Source: Mesotaenium endlicherianum | Taxonomy: Eukaryota; Streptophyta; Zygnematophyceae; Zygnematales; Mesotaeniaceae | DNA length: 64,000 bases | Reading direction: 5' to 3' | Assembly: GCA_009602735.1 (NCBI GenBank) | Contig: WELA01009248.1 | Coordinates: 1-64,000, forward strand | Part shown: one piece after another, positions 16,256 to 25,714 of the stretch | Numbering within the stretch: position 1 is the first letter of the stretch | How the letters are laid out: each line of letters begins with the position of its first letter | Program-made: the position numbers and the translations under genes | Notes under the pieces: model-generated | Database searches by the model: none | The model's input: only the letters and a program-made list of their open reading frames with translations | What the model was told of the DNA's origin: nothing

Positions 16256-18292
16256 TTACCTGATCGCTTCCAGCTCTTTTTGCAGCCTGAACATTTCATC
16301 GCGCAGGCGGGCCGCCTCAATAAAGTCCAGATCGCGGGCTGCTTTTTCCATTTCTTTCCGGGTCTTTGTAATGGCTTTTTCGAACTGGGGAATCGTTTGA
16401 TAGGTCTCCTGTTCCTCCGCTGCTTTCGATACAAAAGGGTCTTCGGTCTGCACGGCATACGCGTTCGAAGGATCATACCCTTTGATATCAAGTACCGATG
16501 TTTGTGCAAAAACCTGCTCTTTGCTCTTGCTCACCGTTTGCGGAATAATACCATGTTCCTGATTATACGCTAACTGTTTTTCTCTTCTGCGGCTGGTTTC
16601 ATCAATTGTGCGTTGCATGCTCATCGTCATCTTATCGGCATAAAAGATCACCAATCCATCCACATTACGCGCAGCGCGTCCTGCCATCTGGGTCAGCGAC
16701 CGCTCATTACGCAGGAAGCCTTCTTTATCGGCATCCAATATGGCCACCAACGATACTTCGGGCAGGTCGAGTCCTTCCCGCAGCAGGTTCACCCCAACCA
16801 GCACATCTATCACACCCAATCTTAAGTCGCGCAGTATTTTCACACGTTCCAGCGTATCCACATCACTGTGTATGTATTTCGATTTGATGTTGATGCGCGC
16901 CAGGTACTTGTCCATCTCCTCCGCCATACGTTTGGTAAGCGTGGTCACCAGCACACGGTCGCCCTTTTTCACACGCTTGTCTATTTCATCGAGCAGGTCA
17001 TCAATCTGGTTCACACTCGGACGTACTTCTATCGGTGGGTCCAATAAGCCTGTAGGTCTTACTACCTGCTCCACCACTACACCGCCTGTTTTCTCCAGCT
17101 CATAATCGCCGGGGGTAGCGCTCACAAAAACGGTCTGGCCCACGAGCGACTCAAATTCCTGGAAGCTCAGGGGCCTGTTGTCGATCGCACTCGGTAACCT
17201 GAATCCATATTCTACCAGCACCAGTTTACGGCTGCGGTCTCCTCCATACATACCCGCGATCTGCGGTATGGTCTGGTGGCTTTCATCGATCATACATAAA
17301 AAATCTTTGGGGAAATAATCCAGCAGGCAGAAGGGGCGCGTGCCGGGCTTGCGCCTGTCGAAAAACCTGGAGTAGTTCTCAATGCCATTACAATAACCCA
17401 GCTCACGGATCATTTCAAGGTCGTATTCCACCCGCTCTTTGATGCGATGCGCTTCTTCGTTTTTTCCAATGCCCTTGAAATACTCCACCTGCGCCATCAT
17501 TTCATCCTGTATCTCATAGATCACCTGTTGTATGATATCGCGTGGCGCCAGGTAGAGGTTGGCGGGGAAGATGGCGGCATTCTCCATCAGTCCCATCCGT
17601 TTGCCCGTATCCGTATCGATGCTTTCTATCTCTTCTATTTCATCCCCAAAAAAAGTAACGCGGTAACCGAAATCAACATAGGGCAGGTTGATGTCAACCG
17701 TATCGCCCTTTACCCTGAACGTACCCCTCGTGAAATCGCCCTGGCTGCGGTTGTACAAGGAGTTCACCAGGCTGTGCAGGAATTTTTGCCGCGGTATCAC
17801 CTGTCCCTTTTCTATCCTGATGATCCCGTTCTCATACTCCGTAGGGTTACCCATACCGTAGATGCAGCTTACACTTGCCACCACAATGATATCGCGCCGG
17901 CCACTCAGCAGTTGCGATGTAGCTTGCAAACGCAACTTGTCCAATTCTTCATTGATGCTCAGGTCTTTTTCTATATACACATTCGTCACCGGCATATAAG
18001 CTTCCGGCTGGTAATAATCGTAGTAGCTCACAAAATAACCAACGGCATTCTCCGGGAAGAACTGTTTGAACTCGCCGTACAATTGCGCCACCAGTGTTTT
18101 ATTGTGTGTGAGTACCAGGGTAGGCCTTTGCAGCTCCTGTATCACATTGGCCATGGTAAACGTTTTACCACTGCCTGTTACGCCCAGCAATGTCTGAAAC
18201 TGTTCGCCGCTTTGTATTCCGTCGATCAGCTGGCGTATGGCCGAAGGTTGGTCTCCGGCCGGTTCGTATGTTGTGTGAAGTTTGAATGGCAT
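16256..18292 (-). CDS. uvrB: Excinuclease ABC subunit B
   Basis: The damage-verifying helicase of nucleotide excision repair, 678 residues. Walker A GVTGSGKT is at residues 37-44. The beta-hairpin that probes damaged DNA has the YFVSYYDYYQPEAYMP block near 90-105. Further helicase motifs are DESHQTIPQ near 335, QTVFVSATPGDYE, and the MAGRAARN motif VI near 540. The C-terminal UVR domain that contacts UvrC is at about 640-678 (MEKAARDLDFIEAARLRDEM). The upstream ATG at 18307 would add five residues; MPFKLHTTYEP fits the family start. No SOS-type operator was identified in front of it. Confidence 0.96.
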   Translation of the reverse strand: MPFKLHTTYEPAGDQPSAIRQLIDGIQSGEQFQTLLGVTGSGKTFTMANVIQELQRPTLVLTHNKTLVAQLYGEFKQFFPENAVGYFVSYYDYYQPEAYMPVTNVYIEKDLSINEELDKLRLQATSQLLSGRRDIIVVASVSCIYGMGNPTEYENGIIRIEKGQVIPRQKFLHSLVNSLYNRSQGDFTRGTFRVKGDTVDINLPYVDFGYRVTFFGDEIEEIESIDTDTGKRMGLMENAAIFPANLYLAPRDIIQQVIYEIQDEMMAQVEYFKGIGKNEEAHRIKERVEYDLEMIRELGYCNGIENYSRFFDRRKPGTRPFCLLDYFPKDFLCMIDESHQTIPQIAGMYGGDRSRKLVLVEYGFRLPSAIDNRPLSFQEFESLVGQTVFVSATPGDYELEKTGGVVVEQVVRPTGLLDPPIEVRPSVNQIDDLLDEIDKRVKKGDRVLVTTLTKRMAEEMDKYLARINIKSKYIHSDVDTLERVKILRDLRLGVIDVLVGVNLLREGLDLPEVSLVAILDADKEGFLRNERSLTQMAGRAARNVDGLVIFYADKMTMSMQRTIDETSRRREKQLAYNQEHGIIPQTVSKSKEQVFAQTSVLDIKGYDPSNAYAVQTEDPFVSKAAEEQETYQTIPQFEKAITKTRKEMEKAARDLDFIEAARLRDEMFRLQKELEAIR

Positions 18293-18343
18293 GATGCAAA
18301 CAGGCAAATGATGCGGACCTGTTTGGCGAAGTTAACAACAAAT

Positions 18344-19483
18344 TCAGGGCATCACTTCAAAGAGGAAAAGCTGTGTTTTTTCCAGTTGGGAAAAATTATT
18401 GTCAGACACCATCAAAAGGGTTCTGTGGCCATTGGGAAGTGTGGGGCCGAAAGTCATGCCCTCCACATTATCCACATAAATACCCAGGTCATCCATGTTC
18501 AGCAATAATTTTTTCTGCAAGGGCCGGGTTGGTGGTTTTCTTTTCAGTGAATTCACTTTGGAAATATCTTCCGCTTTACTGCAATCTGTTAAGAAAATTT
18601 TGATGGTACAAGGCATGCGGTCGGTTGAAAAAGACCTTTCCATTACCAGTAACCTGGTTCCTCCGGCAGAAAGTATATCGGGTATTCCGTTTATTTTAAA
18701 TGCATCCGCAGGAAATGCCGGATAAGCAATGGGTTCCAGTTTATAGGCATACTGTGCGGTGTTTCGCAAGCTCTCCCTATTGAAACGGTAAATTCTCACC
18801 CATGCATCATTCGGTCGGATATCTGCACGCTCGCCATCTTCATAGCGGGGTTCTTCGAGACTTACATAAAGGGTTTTATAGCCATTTGCATACGTGATGC
18901 CTTCCAATACACCATTACGTCTCGGACCCTTCTCGGTTGCATGCATCCATAAATTGCGCGGCAGCGGAATACTATCAATAAATTTTCCGTCAGGCTCAAT
19001 GAAATGGATAGAAGGGTTTTCCAATACCGTGTCTTTGTTTGAAACGATCCTTTCCCCCTCGCTTGTCCACACCATTTGTTTTCTCACCGGGTCGTAGCGC
19101 AGCGCTTCCGGGTCGGGCGTATGTGCGGGATCCTGCTGGGTGTTGGGAAAGGGATAACCATCGGGTTGGCGTAGCGTAACTACATCCGTTATACGTAAGC
19201 TGTCGAATCCCTGGTTATTAAGGTAGACCTTCATCGTATAGAACCTCGCCGGCTGAAGCGCCGATCTGTCGTCGCTGATAAGATAATATGATTGTTGTGT
19301 GCTGTCATAATCGATGCCAGAGAGTCCGCCTACCGTAGTTCCTTTAAACCGGGCATCATAAGGTATTTCCTGAACCGCCAACAATTTCAATGCACTGATC
19401 GGGGTGATGGGCGTTGTGTGTGTTTGCGCAGCACAGGCCGTCATCATTCCGGTGAGCACCATCAATCCAATACTTTTTCTCAC
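18344..19483 (-). CDS. Esterase-like activity of phytase family protein
   Basis: A secreted protein of 379 residues with a lipoprotein-like signal (MRKSIGLMVLTGMMTAC). The body fits the phytase-like/esterase-like beta-propeller family: GGLSGIDYDSTQQSYYLISDD near residues 50-70, PDPEALRYDP near 125, NGVLEGITYANGYKTLYVSLEE near 190 and DNVEGMTFGPTLPNGHRTLLMVSDNN near the end. Those repeated acidic loops would hold metal ions. Members are annotated for phytase or esterase activity but few have been tested. Its start codon overlaps the stop of the upstream hydrolase by one base, so the two are probably co-transcribed. Confidence 0.8.
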   Translation of the reverse strand: MRKSIGLMVLTGMMTACAAQTHTTPITPISALKLLAVQEIPYDARFKGTTVGGLSGIDYDSTQQSYYLISDDRSALQPARFYTMKVYLNNQGFDSLRITDVVTLRQPDGYPFPNTQQDPAHTPDPEALRYDPVRKQMVWTSEGERIVSNKDTVLENPSIHFIEPDGKFIDSIPLPRNLWMHATEKGPRRNGVLEGITYANGYKTLYVSLEEPRYEDGERADIRPNDAWVRIYRFNRESLRNTAQYAYKLEPIAYPAFPADAFKINGIPDILSAGGTRLLVMERSFSTDRMPCTIKIFLTDCSKAEDISKVNSLKRKPPTRPLQKKLLLNMDDLGIYVDNVEGMTFGPTLPNGHRTLLMVSDNNFSQLEKTQLFLFEVMP

Positions 19484-20280
19484 TATTGTTTTTTATGTTT
19501 CTTTTTATTGGAAAACAACCAGGGCAATAATTTGGGTTCTGCAAATGCCGCATCCCAACTGTTATGGTTGAGGTTGGGGTACTCTGTATACATCACGTGC
19601 TGGTCGCCCGATGTCATCAACGCTTTGTAAAGCTCGCGGTCGGCAATCGGCGGAACTACATTATCCTGGGCTCCATGAAAGATCCAGAGTGGCAGGTTCC
19701 TGGCTTTTTGCATCATCTGCGGAATATCTGCCACCCCGCAGATCGAAAAGGCCGCAGCGAAATAATCCGGATAACGGGTGATCATATCATAGGTACCAAA
19801 GCCACCCATGGAAAGACCGCCGATATATATTTTGCGTGTATCTACTACGCCGCTCTCCGATAAGCTATCCAATAATTGCTTCAACAGTCTCTGAGTTAAA
19901 GGTGGTTCCGCTTCTGTAATGATGTTAAAGTTGCCCGATTTCGGGTGATGGTCCCTTTTATAGTGCGACCAGGTACTTCCGGCAGGACATTGCGGAAAAA
20001 CAACGATTGCCGGGAAATAATGCCTGATAGCTTCCCTCGTAAAAATCTCTCCGCCATGTGCGAGCTGGGCGTTGTTGTCGTTTCCTCTTTCGCCCGAACC
20101 ATGCAGGAAAACCAGCAATGGGTATACTCGGTTGGGTTTGAATTTTTCGGGAAACATAACCCTGTAACGCAATGTATCATTCCCGCGGATGAACCATTTC
20201 TTTTCGTACAGGTTGAGGTTTTGTGCGGCAAGCTGTTGTAATGCGCACAACAGACACAGTATCAGGGAGAACTTTTTCAT
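19483..20280 (-). CDS. Secreted alpha/beta hydrolase, prolyl oligopeptidase-like
   Basis: A protein of 265 residues with a signal peptide (MKKFSLILCLLCALQQLAAQ). It has an oxyanion-region motif FLHGSGERGNDN near 58-69, the nucleophile elbow GLSMGGFG near 152-159, an acid in HGAQDNVVPP near 207 and a likely catalytic histidine in NLNHNSWD near 240. The pattern is that of dienelactone hydrolase or feruloyl-esterase-like enzymes exported by this phylum. The substrate is unknown; esters of sugars or phenolics are plausible. The C-terminus is lysine-rich. It overlaps the phytase-family gene by one base. Confidence 0.82.
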   Translation of the reverse strand: MKKFSLILCLLCALQQLAAQNLNLYEKKWFIRGNDTLRYRVMFPEKFKPNRVYPLLVFLHGSGERGNDNNAQLAHGGEIFTREAIRHYFPAIVVFPQCPAGSTWSHYKRDHHPKSGNFNIITEAEPPLTQRLLKQLLDSLSESGVVDTRKIYIGGLSMGGFGTYDMITRYPDYFAAAFSICGVADIPQMMQKARNLPLWIFHGAQDNVVPPIADRELYKALMTSGDQHVMYTEYPNLNHNSWDAAFAEPKLLPWLFSNKKKHKKQ

Positions 20281-20353
20281 CTGCTGTTTTTTTCTATGCG
20301 GGGTTCAGTCTTGCTATTTTAAAGATACAAAACAAGGGATGATTTGTGATGGT

Positions 20354-22006
20354 TTATTTGAATTGTGGCGGATGCATTTCATCCCAGGGTGTTTGATCCT
20401 GATAAGCTTTTGCAACAGCCAGCAATGTGGCTTCGTCGTATAATTTTCCTATTAAAGTAATACTGGTGGGTAAATGATACTGTTTATCGAACCCGGTAGG
20501 CATACATACAACAGGATGACCGGTCAGGTTGGTGATGGCCAACTGGTTGCCGCTGCCACGGGTGGGACAAATCAATACATCCACTCCTTTCATGGTCTCA
20601 TTCACTTGCTGCATCAGCAGGTAACGGTGCCGGTTGGCATTGATGTATTCCACCGCTGGTATCAGTCGCGATACCCTGAAAGTATTCGGCCAGTCGTTTT
20701 TTCCCTGCCTGGTCATTTGATCATCCAGTCCGCTCCTGGTAAATTCGTCGAATGCGGCAGCGCATTCGGCGCTGATGATCACTTCCATCATGTTGAAACG
20801 ATAAACACCACTGTCTGGGAAATCAATGGGAATAAGGCTTGCACCCATTTTTTTATAGGCTTCCAGCACTTTCCATTCGTTCCTGGATGTATCGGTTATC
20901 TTGTCGAAATAGTTTTTAGCATAGCCTATTCTCAACTTGGGTATTGATACTTTGTTTTGATAGTTGAACGGCCTGTTCACCGCACTGCCATCGTATCCGT
21001 CTGTTCCATGGATGCACGAAAAGACCACGGCGGCATCTTCTGCATTACGACAAATAGGGCCTACTTTATCCAGGCTCCAGCTCAATGCCATGGCGCCGGT
21101 TCTGCTGATGCTTCCGAAAGTGGGACGCAAGCCCGTAGCGCCGCAGGTGGAAGATGGTGAAACGATCGATCCCCAGGTTTCTGTTCCAATGGCAAAAGGA
21201 ATGAGCCCTGCAACGGTGGCCGATGTAGAGCCGGCCGATGAGCCCGAAGAGCCGAACTGGGTATTCCACGGATTCCTGGTTCTTCCACCATACCAATAAT
21301 CACCCATGGCCAATGCCCCGAGCGTAAATTTTGCTACCAGTACAGCGCCGGCCTCTTTCAGTCTTTGATAAACATACGCGTCTTCTTCTATCACCTGGTC
21401 TTTATACGGCGCAGCACCCCAGGTCGTTTTGGTACCTTTTACAGCGAAGAGGTCTTTCAGTCCGTAAGGAATACCATGCAGCGGCCCGCGGATTTTTCCG
21501 GCAGCGATCTCTGCATCTGCTTGTTCCGCTTGTTGCATCGCAATAGATTCTGTTAGCGATATCACACACTGCAGACTGTCGCCATATTTTTTGAGCCGGT
21601 CGATGAAAAAGCGGGTCAGCTGTACGGAGCTGATCTTTTTATTCCTCAGCAGGGATGACAGTTGAAGCAGGTTATAATAAGCAAGATCATTGAGATCTTT
21701 CGGTAATTGGATATTAGGAATATAATTCCATTTGATCTCCGCCTGTTTTTGATTGAGGCGCATATTCGGTAATACCGGGTTTTGCCACAAACTCATCGGA
21801 ACACTGTTGTTGAGCGATTGTTTGTGTTGCAGCTGGTATATCAACCAGTTGTCTTTCACACCATCATACATGCTGTCTATCTCGATGGGGGTAAAGCTAA
21901 GATCCTGTATCCTGGCGGCGGATTGTATATCCTGCTTAGACAACGTATCCTGTGCAAAGGATGTGATGGCTAATAGCAACGCAACTGAGGAAAGTAATTT
22001 TCTCAT
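20354..22006 (-). CDS. Amidase-signature family enzyme, exported
   Basis: An amidase of 550 residues with a signal peptide (MRKLLSSVALLLAITSFAQ). The catalytic triad is visible: the lysine in GIPYGLKDLFAV near 185, and the serine cluster GSSGSSAGSTSA near 257-268 with both conserved serines. The TETWGSIVSPSS block and the GLRPTFGSISR stretch follow. These enzymes hydrolyse amide bonds, for example in glutamine or peptide amides; export suggests an extracytoplasmic substrate, but which one is unknown. It stands 74 bases upstream of the hydrolase pair in the same direction. Confidence 0.88.
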   Translation of the reverse strand: MRKLLSSVALLLAITSFAQDTLSKQDIQSAARIQDLSFTPIEIDSMYDGVKDNWLIYQLQHKQSLNNSVPMSLWQNPVLPNMRLNQKQAEIKWNYIPNIQLPKDLNDLAYYNLLQLSSLLRNKKISSVQLTRFFIDRLKKYGDSLQCVISLTESIAMQQAEQADAEIAAGKIRGPLHGIPYGLKDLFAVKGTKTTWGAAPYKDQVIEEDAYVYQRLKEAGAVLVAKFTLGALAMGDYWYGGRTRNPWNTQFGSSGSSAGSTSATVAGLIPFAIGTETWGSIVSPSSTCGATGLRPTFGSISRTGAMALSWSLDKVGPICRNAEDAAVVFSCIHGTDGYDGSAVNRPFNYQNKVSIPKLRIGYAKNYFDKITDTSRNEWKVLEAYKKMGASLIPIDFPDSGVYRFNMMEVIISAECAAAFDEFTRSGLDDQMTRQGKNDWPNTFRVSRLIPAVEYINANRHRYLLMQQVNETMKGVDVLICPTRGSGNQLAITNLTGHPVVCMPTGFDKQYHLPTSITLIGKLYDEATLLAVAKAYQDQTPWDEMHPPQFK

Positions 22007-22047
22007 AACAACAGTTTAGTAAGTGAAGCATGTTTGTTATTTGCTAC

Positions 22048-22899
22048 TCAGAGGTCAGGCGCACTAAAAGTATCGCCCTGGTTAAGATCACCGGTATCAT
22101 ATCCTTTTTTAAACCAGTACATTCTTTGCTTCGATGTGCCATGTGTAAAAGCATCCGGCACCACATGTCCCTGTGCTTGTTGTTGCAGCCTGTCGTCACC
22201 AATCGCATTGGCAGCATTGAGCGCCGATTCAATATCTGCATCGTTCAGGTTCCTTTTCATCTGTTGGGTATAATGTGCCCACATGCCCGCCAGGAAATCG
22301 GCTTGCAGTTCCAGCTTCACAGACATTTTATTGTATTCCGTTTCACTCATCCTGGCCCGCAGTTGTTCCATCTTGTCAGATATGCCCATTAGTTTTTGGA
22401 TATGATGGCCTACTTCATGTGCAATCACATAAGCCATGGCAAATTCACCCCCCACTTTGAACCGTTGTTGCAGCTCGTTGAAAAAAGAAAGGTCGAGGTA
22501 TAGTTTTTCATCGGCCGGACAATAGAATGGGCCGGTGATGGCACTCGCAAATCCACAACCCGATTGTGTTGATTCTGTGAATAAAACCAAAGTAGGCCTA
22601 CGATAATTTTTTCCGGATGCGTGGTACAATGAATCCCATACGTCTTCCGTATACCTCAGTACCACTTTGCTGAAAGAAGCAAGATGTTCTTCTTCAGGGC
22701 TCCGGTTTGCGGTGGTTGTTTGTTGCTGTTGCTGGAACGACTGCGTTTGTTGCAGCACATCGGATGGGTTTCCGCCCAACAATACGTAGATGATGCCGAT
22801 GATGATGGCGCCAATACCACCACCTGCGGCAATGGTTCCGCCACTGATGCCACGGCGGTCTTCTACATTATCGCTTTCCTGGTCGCCTTCCCAACGCAT
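22048..22899 (-). CDS. Neutral zinc metallopeptidase (YpfJ family)
   Basis: A protein of 283 residues with one membrane helix near the N-terminus (GGTIAAGGGIGAIIIGIIYVLLGG, about 21-44) and a C-terminal peptidase-like domain. The zinc motif HEVGHHIQKLMG is near residue 165. FYCPADEKLYLDLSFFNEL comes just before it and ELQADFLAGMWAHY after it, as in the YpfJ family. The start MRWEGDQESDN matches family usage. No substrate is known. It is transcribed in the same direction as the neighbouring amidase and methylglyoxal synthase genes with short gaps. Confidence 0.9.
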   Translation of the reverse strand: MRWEGDQESDNVEDRRGISGGTIAAGGGIGAIIIGIIYVLLGGNPSDVLQQTQSFQQQQQTTTANRSPEEEHLASFSKVVLRYTEDVWDSLYHASGKNYRRPTLVLFTESTQSGCGFASAITGPFYCPADEKLYLDLSFFNELQQRFKVGGEFAMAYVIAHEVGHHIQKLMGISDKMEQLRARMSETEYNKMSVKLELQADFLAGMWAHYTQQMKRNLNDADIESALNAANAIGDDRLQQQAQGHVVPDAFTHGTSKQRMYWFKKGYDTGDLNQGDTFSAPDL

Positions 22900-22941
22900 A
22901 AAATGATTTTACGATTAAATATAAAGAATGCCCTTCAGAAA

Positions 22942-23406
22942 TTATTTTTCTTCTTTGATGGGGCGTCCGAGATATCCTGTATAATCTGGAATCAATGCAT
23001 CATACGGTTCGTGCATGAATGGAGAGGTGATCAGGAAATCTGCCGTGGCCCTGTCACAGGCCATGGGGAGGTTCCATGCAACACAAAGGCGTAGCAAGGC
23101 TTTCACATCGCTGTCGTGCGGCTGCGCTTCCATCGGATCCCAGAAAAATATCACCATGTCTATTTCTCCGTTCGCAATCATCGCGCCAATTTGTTGGTCA
23201 CCACCAAGCGGACCGCTTAACAATTTAGTAACGGGTCTTCCCAATGATTTTTCCAGCATTTTTCCCGTTGTCCCCGTAGCAACCAGGCTATGTGATGAAA
23301 GAACTGTTTTGTTGAAAACCGCCCAATCGATCAGGTCTTTCTTTTTATAATCGTGCGCAATCATTGCGATGCGTTTATCCTTACCGAGGCTCTTGATATT
23401 TTCCAT
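22942..23406 (-). CDS. mgsA: Methylglyoxal synthase
   Basis: A cytoplasmic enzyme of 154 residues that turns dihydroxyacetone phosphate into methylglyoxal and phosphate, a bypass of lower glycolysis. The phosphate-binding ATGTTGKMLE segment is near residue 44, and the catalytic aspartate lies in SGPLGGDQQIGA near 64-75. FFWDPMEAQPHDSDVKALLR and the CDRATADFL stretch are family hallmarks. The frame is open to 23463, but MENIKSLGKDKRIAMIAHD is the natural start. That start overlaps the end of the acyltransferase gene by 26 bases. Confidence 0.94.
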   Translation of the reverse strand: MENIKSLGKDKRIAMIAHDYKKKDLIDWAVFNKTVLSSHSLVATGTTGKMLEKSLGRPVTKLLSGPLGGDQQIGAMIANGEIDMVIFFWDPMEAQPHDSDVKALLRLCVAWNLPMACDRATADFLITSPFMHEPYDALIPDYTGYLGRPIKEEK

Positions 23407-24373
23407 TTTCAGGTCTATTTTTAAACGGGTAAGGTAAGCATTGTACCGCATACCAGCCTGCAAGCAGGTGTAATAAAATCATCAACACTACCCACGTGAA
23501 CGGTAAATGCAAAAAATGAAGCAGCCAGGCGAGCAGCAATAAATAAACCGGGTATAACAATAATATGGTTGTAAAAAGTACGGAGTCATAAAAAACGGTG
23601 TTCCTGGTCTTGTTGTGTACTATTTTTTGAATTATGCTATAGGGCAAAATGTACAGTAAACAAGCAACAATAGAAATCAGCTTGACTCCAAGATTAAGTT
23701 CTTTTGAAAGTGGCCTGGTTCTCTTCTGCAAAACCCCATTGATATAATTAAAAAGCGCTTGGTTAAAATATTGGATATTCTGCGGAGCATTATTTTGGAA
23801 AGGCAAGAGCGCTGTTTCCGGTAGGATCGTTCCAGCTTCAAGGCAAACAGTTTTTCCTGGTCCGTTCAGAGAATCGTAAGTAATTACAATGGGCAAAACA
23901 GAAAGCGGTATCTTTTTTTCCTGGCAGCGAAGCGCAATCCTCGCGGCAGTTTTTTTAAAGGGTTGCAGTTCGTGTTTGTTCACACAAATGCCTTCTATAA
24001 AAACCAGTAGTGTTCCGTTTTGCGAGAGTATTGTTTCTGCCTGTTCAAATGAGTGGTTGTTCAGTTCCTTGTTTCCTTTTCTTTCATCCTGTTTGAACAC
24101 CGGCATCATGTTCAGTAGCCGGAGTAATTTATATTGCCAGGGTTTTGAAAAAAAATCACCTCTTGCCAGGAAATGCACCCGGTGTTTACAATATGCAGCT
24201 ATGATGATGGCGTCGAGGAATCCGTTGGGATGGTTGGCTGTGATCAACATGGGACCCTTGCTAGCTAACGCTTCTTTATTCCGTATTTGTATTTGTTTAC
24301 AGAATAATGGCAGTCCCAGCCTGACAAATATTTTCAGCCACGCGTACAACAAGATGTCAAAGGGTTTTCCCAA
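23381..24373 (-). CDS. 1-acyl-sn-glycerol-3-phosphate acyltransferase-like protein
   Basis: A membrane-associated enzyme of 330 residues of the PlsC-like family. The acyltransferase motif NHPNGFLDA near 47-55 has the catalytic histidine and aspartate, and FIEGICVNKHE near 125 corresponds to the glycerol-phosphate-binding block (usual form F-P-E-G-T; here the proline is isoleucine). Two or three hydrophobic helices follow residue 230 (ISIVACLLYILPYSI; TTILLLYPVYLLLLAWLL; WVVLMILLHLLAGWY), an extension seen in Bacteroidota members. It may acylate lysophospholipid or another lipid. The 3' end overlaps mgsA. Confidence 0.8.
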   Translation of the reverse strand: MGKPFDILLYAWLKIFVRLGLPLFCKQIQIRNKEALASKGPMLITANHPNGFLDAIIIAAYCKHRVHFLARGDFFSKPWQYKLLRLLNMMPVFKQDERKGNKELNNHSFEQAETILSQNGTLLVFIEGICVNKHELQPFKKTAARIALRCQEKKIPLSVLPIVITYDSLNGPGKTVCLEAGTILPETALLPFQNNAPQNIQYFNQALFNYINGVLQKRTRPLSKELNLGVKLISIVACLLYILPYSIIQKIVHNKTRNTVFYDSVLFTTILLLYPVYLLLLAWLLHFLHLPFTWVVLMILLHLLAGWYAVQCLPYPFKNRPENGKYQEPR

Positions 24374-24424
24374 AGTAAAGCATTACCTGATAATCTTCAT
24401 CATGTTCACAGCATGCAGGTGTAT

Positions 24425-24457
24425 AAAAAGCGAAAAGCCACGCGCTATTCGTGACTT
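24425..24457 (-). terminator. Rho-independent terminator after recA
   Basis: On the minus strand AAGTCACG pairs with CGTGGCTT (one G-U pair) around an eight-base loop, and TTCGCTTTTT follows. Plus-strand arms are 24435-24442 and 24450-24457. Confidence 0.65.
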
Positions 24458-24504
24458 TCCATACTTACTAACCCATCAAAAAACAAGTATCTCGATAATC
24501 TTTG

Positions 24505-25515
24505 TTATACTTCTGCGGCAGCTTTTACTTCCGATACCTTGGCCCGTATTTTAGCTTCCACTTCGTTGGCCAGTTCGGGATTATCCTGCAACAGTTTCTT
24601 TACTGCATCCCTTCCTTGTCCCAGTTTATTGTTATCATAGCTGAACCAGCTTCCGCTTTTCTGTACGATACCCAGTTCAACACCCATATCGATGATCTCT
24701 CCCAGTTTGCTGATACCTTCACCGAAAATGATATCGAATTCTGCGGCGCGGAAAGGAGGCGCCACTTTGTTTTTTACCACTTTTACCTTCACGCGGTTAC
24801 CAATGGCTTCGTCTCCGTCTTTGATCTGTGTCATGCGGCGTATGTCCAGCCGAACGGATGCATAGAATTTCAAGGCATTACCCCCGGTGGTGGTTTCCGG
24901 GTTTCCAAACATCACCCCGATCTTCTCGCGCAACTGGTTGATGAAAATACAAACCGTATTGGTTTTGTTGATCGTAGCGGTGAGCTTACGCAATGCCTGG
25001 CTCATCAACCTGGCCTGCAGACCCATTTTACTGTCGCCCATCTCACCCTCCAGTTCTCCTTTGGGCACCAATGCCGCTACAGAATCTATCACTACTACAT
25101 CCAATGCGCCTGAAAGAATAAGGCGGTCGGCAATTTCAAGAGCCTGTTCTCCATAATCCGGTTGAGAGATCAGTAGGTTATCCACATCTACACCCAGTTT
25201 CTGGGCGTAAGAACTATCAAAAGCATGCTCGGCGTCAATGATGGCGCACATACCTCCTTTTTTCTGCGCTTCGGCAATTACATGTATCGCAACGGTTGTC
25301 TTACCAGACGATTCAGGGCCGTATATTTCCACGATCCTTCCCTTGGGCAGTCCTCCTACACCCAGGGCCGTATCCAGCCCTATAGAGCCCGTAGAAATCA
25401 CTTCCATCGGCTCCTGGCTCCGCTCATTCATCAACATCACACTGCCTTTGCCAAAATCCTTGTCTATCTTATCGATCGTCAGCTTCAGCGCCTTCAGTTT
25501 TTCTACGTTACTCAT
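24505..25515 (-). CDS. recA: Recombinase RecA
   Basis: RecA of 336 residues, the ATP-dependent strand-exchange protein of homologous recombination and the SOS co-protease. Walker [10 protein letters not shown] is at residues 66-74, the Walker B strand [14 protein letters not shown] near 138-151, loop L1 around [22 protein letters not shown] and loop L2 around [18 protein letters not shown]. The C-terminal domain is normal but less acidic than in enterobacteria. It is likely monocistronic, with a terminator downstream. About 200 bases separate it from nadA; I could not identify an SOS operator there. Confidence 0.98.
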   Translation of the reverse strand: MSNVEKLKALKLTIDKIDKDFGKGSVMLMNERSQEPMEVISTGSIGLDTALGVGGLPKGRIVEIYGPESSGKTTVAIHVIAEAQKKGGMCAIIDAEHAFDSSYAQKLGVDVDNLLISQPDYGEQALEIADRLILSGALDVVVIDSVAALVPKGELEGEMGDSKMGLQARLMSQALRKLTATINKTNTVCIFINQLREKIGVMFGNPETTTGGNALKFYASVRLDIRRMTQIKDGDEAIGNRVKVKVVKNKVAPPFRAAEFDIIFGEGISKLGEIIDMGVELGIVQKSGSWFSYDNNKLGQGRDAVKKLLQDNPELANEVEAKIRAKVSEVKAAAEV

Positions 25516-25714
25516 GTTTTCGGTTTTATACTTTGAATTTAATGGAACATAAAGGTAAAAGGTATTTTTGGAATAAACTAATTTATTTAGTATTTTTTAG
25601 CTAAATCGGTTAGTTTATTAAATACGGTCCCTTTCCGCAGCTAAAGTAGGGCTTCCTCCCGAGGTTTTTCAAGGGTATTAATACCTGATTTTGAACATTC
25701 AGGTCACATGCTTA

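Noticed and set aside
17447-18508. 353-codon open frame antisense to uvrB
   Set aside because: Shadow of uvrB, with His/Tyr/Arg-rich composition typical of an antisense frame and no recognisable domain.
25516-25714. SOS operator upstream of recA
   Set aside because: No convincing LexA-type palindrome was found by eye in this gap.
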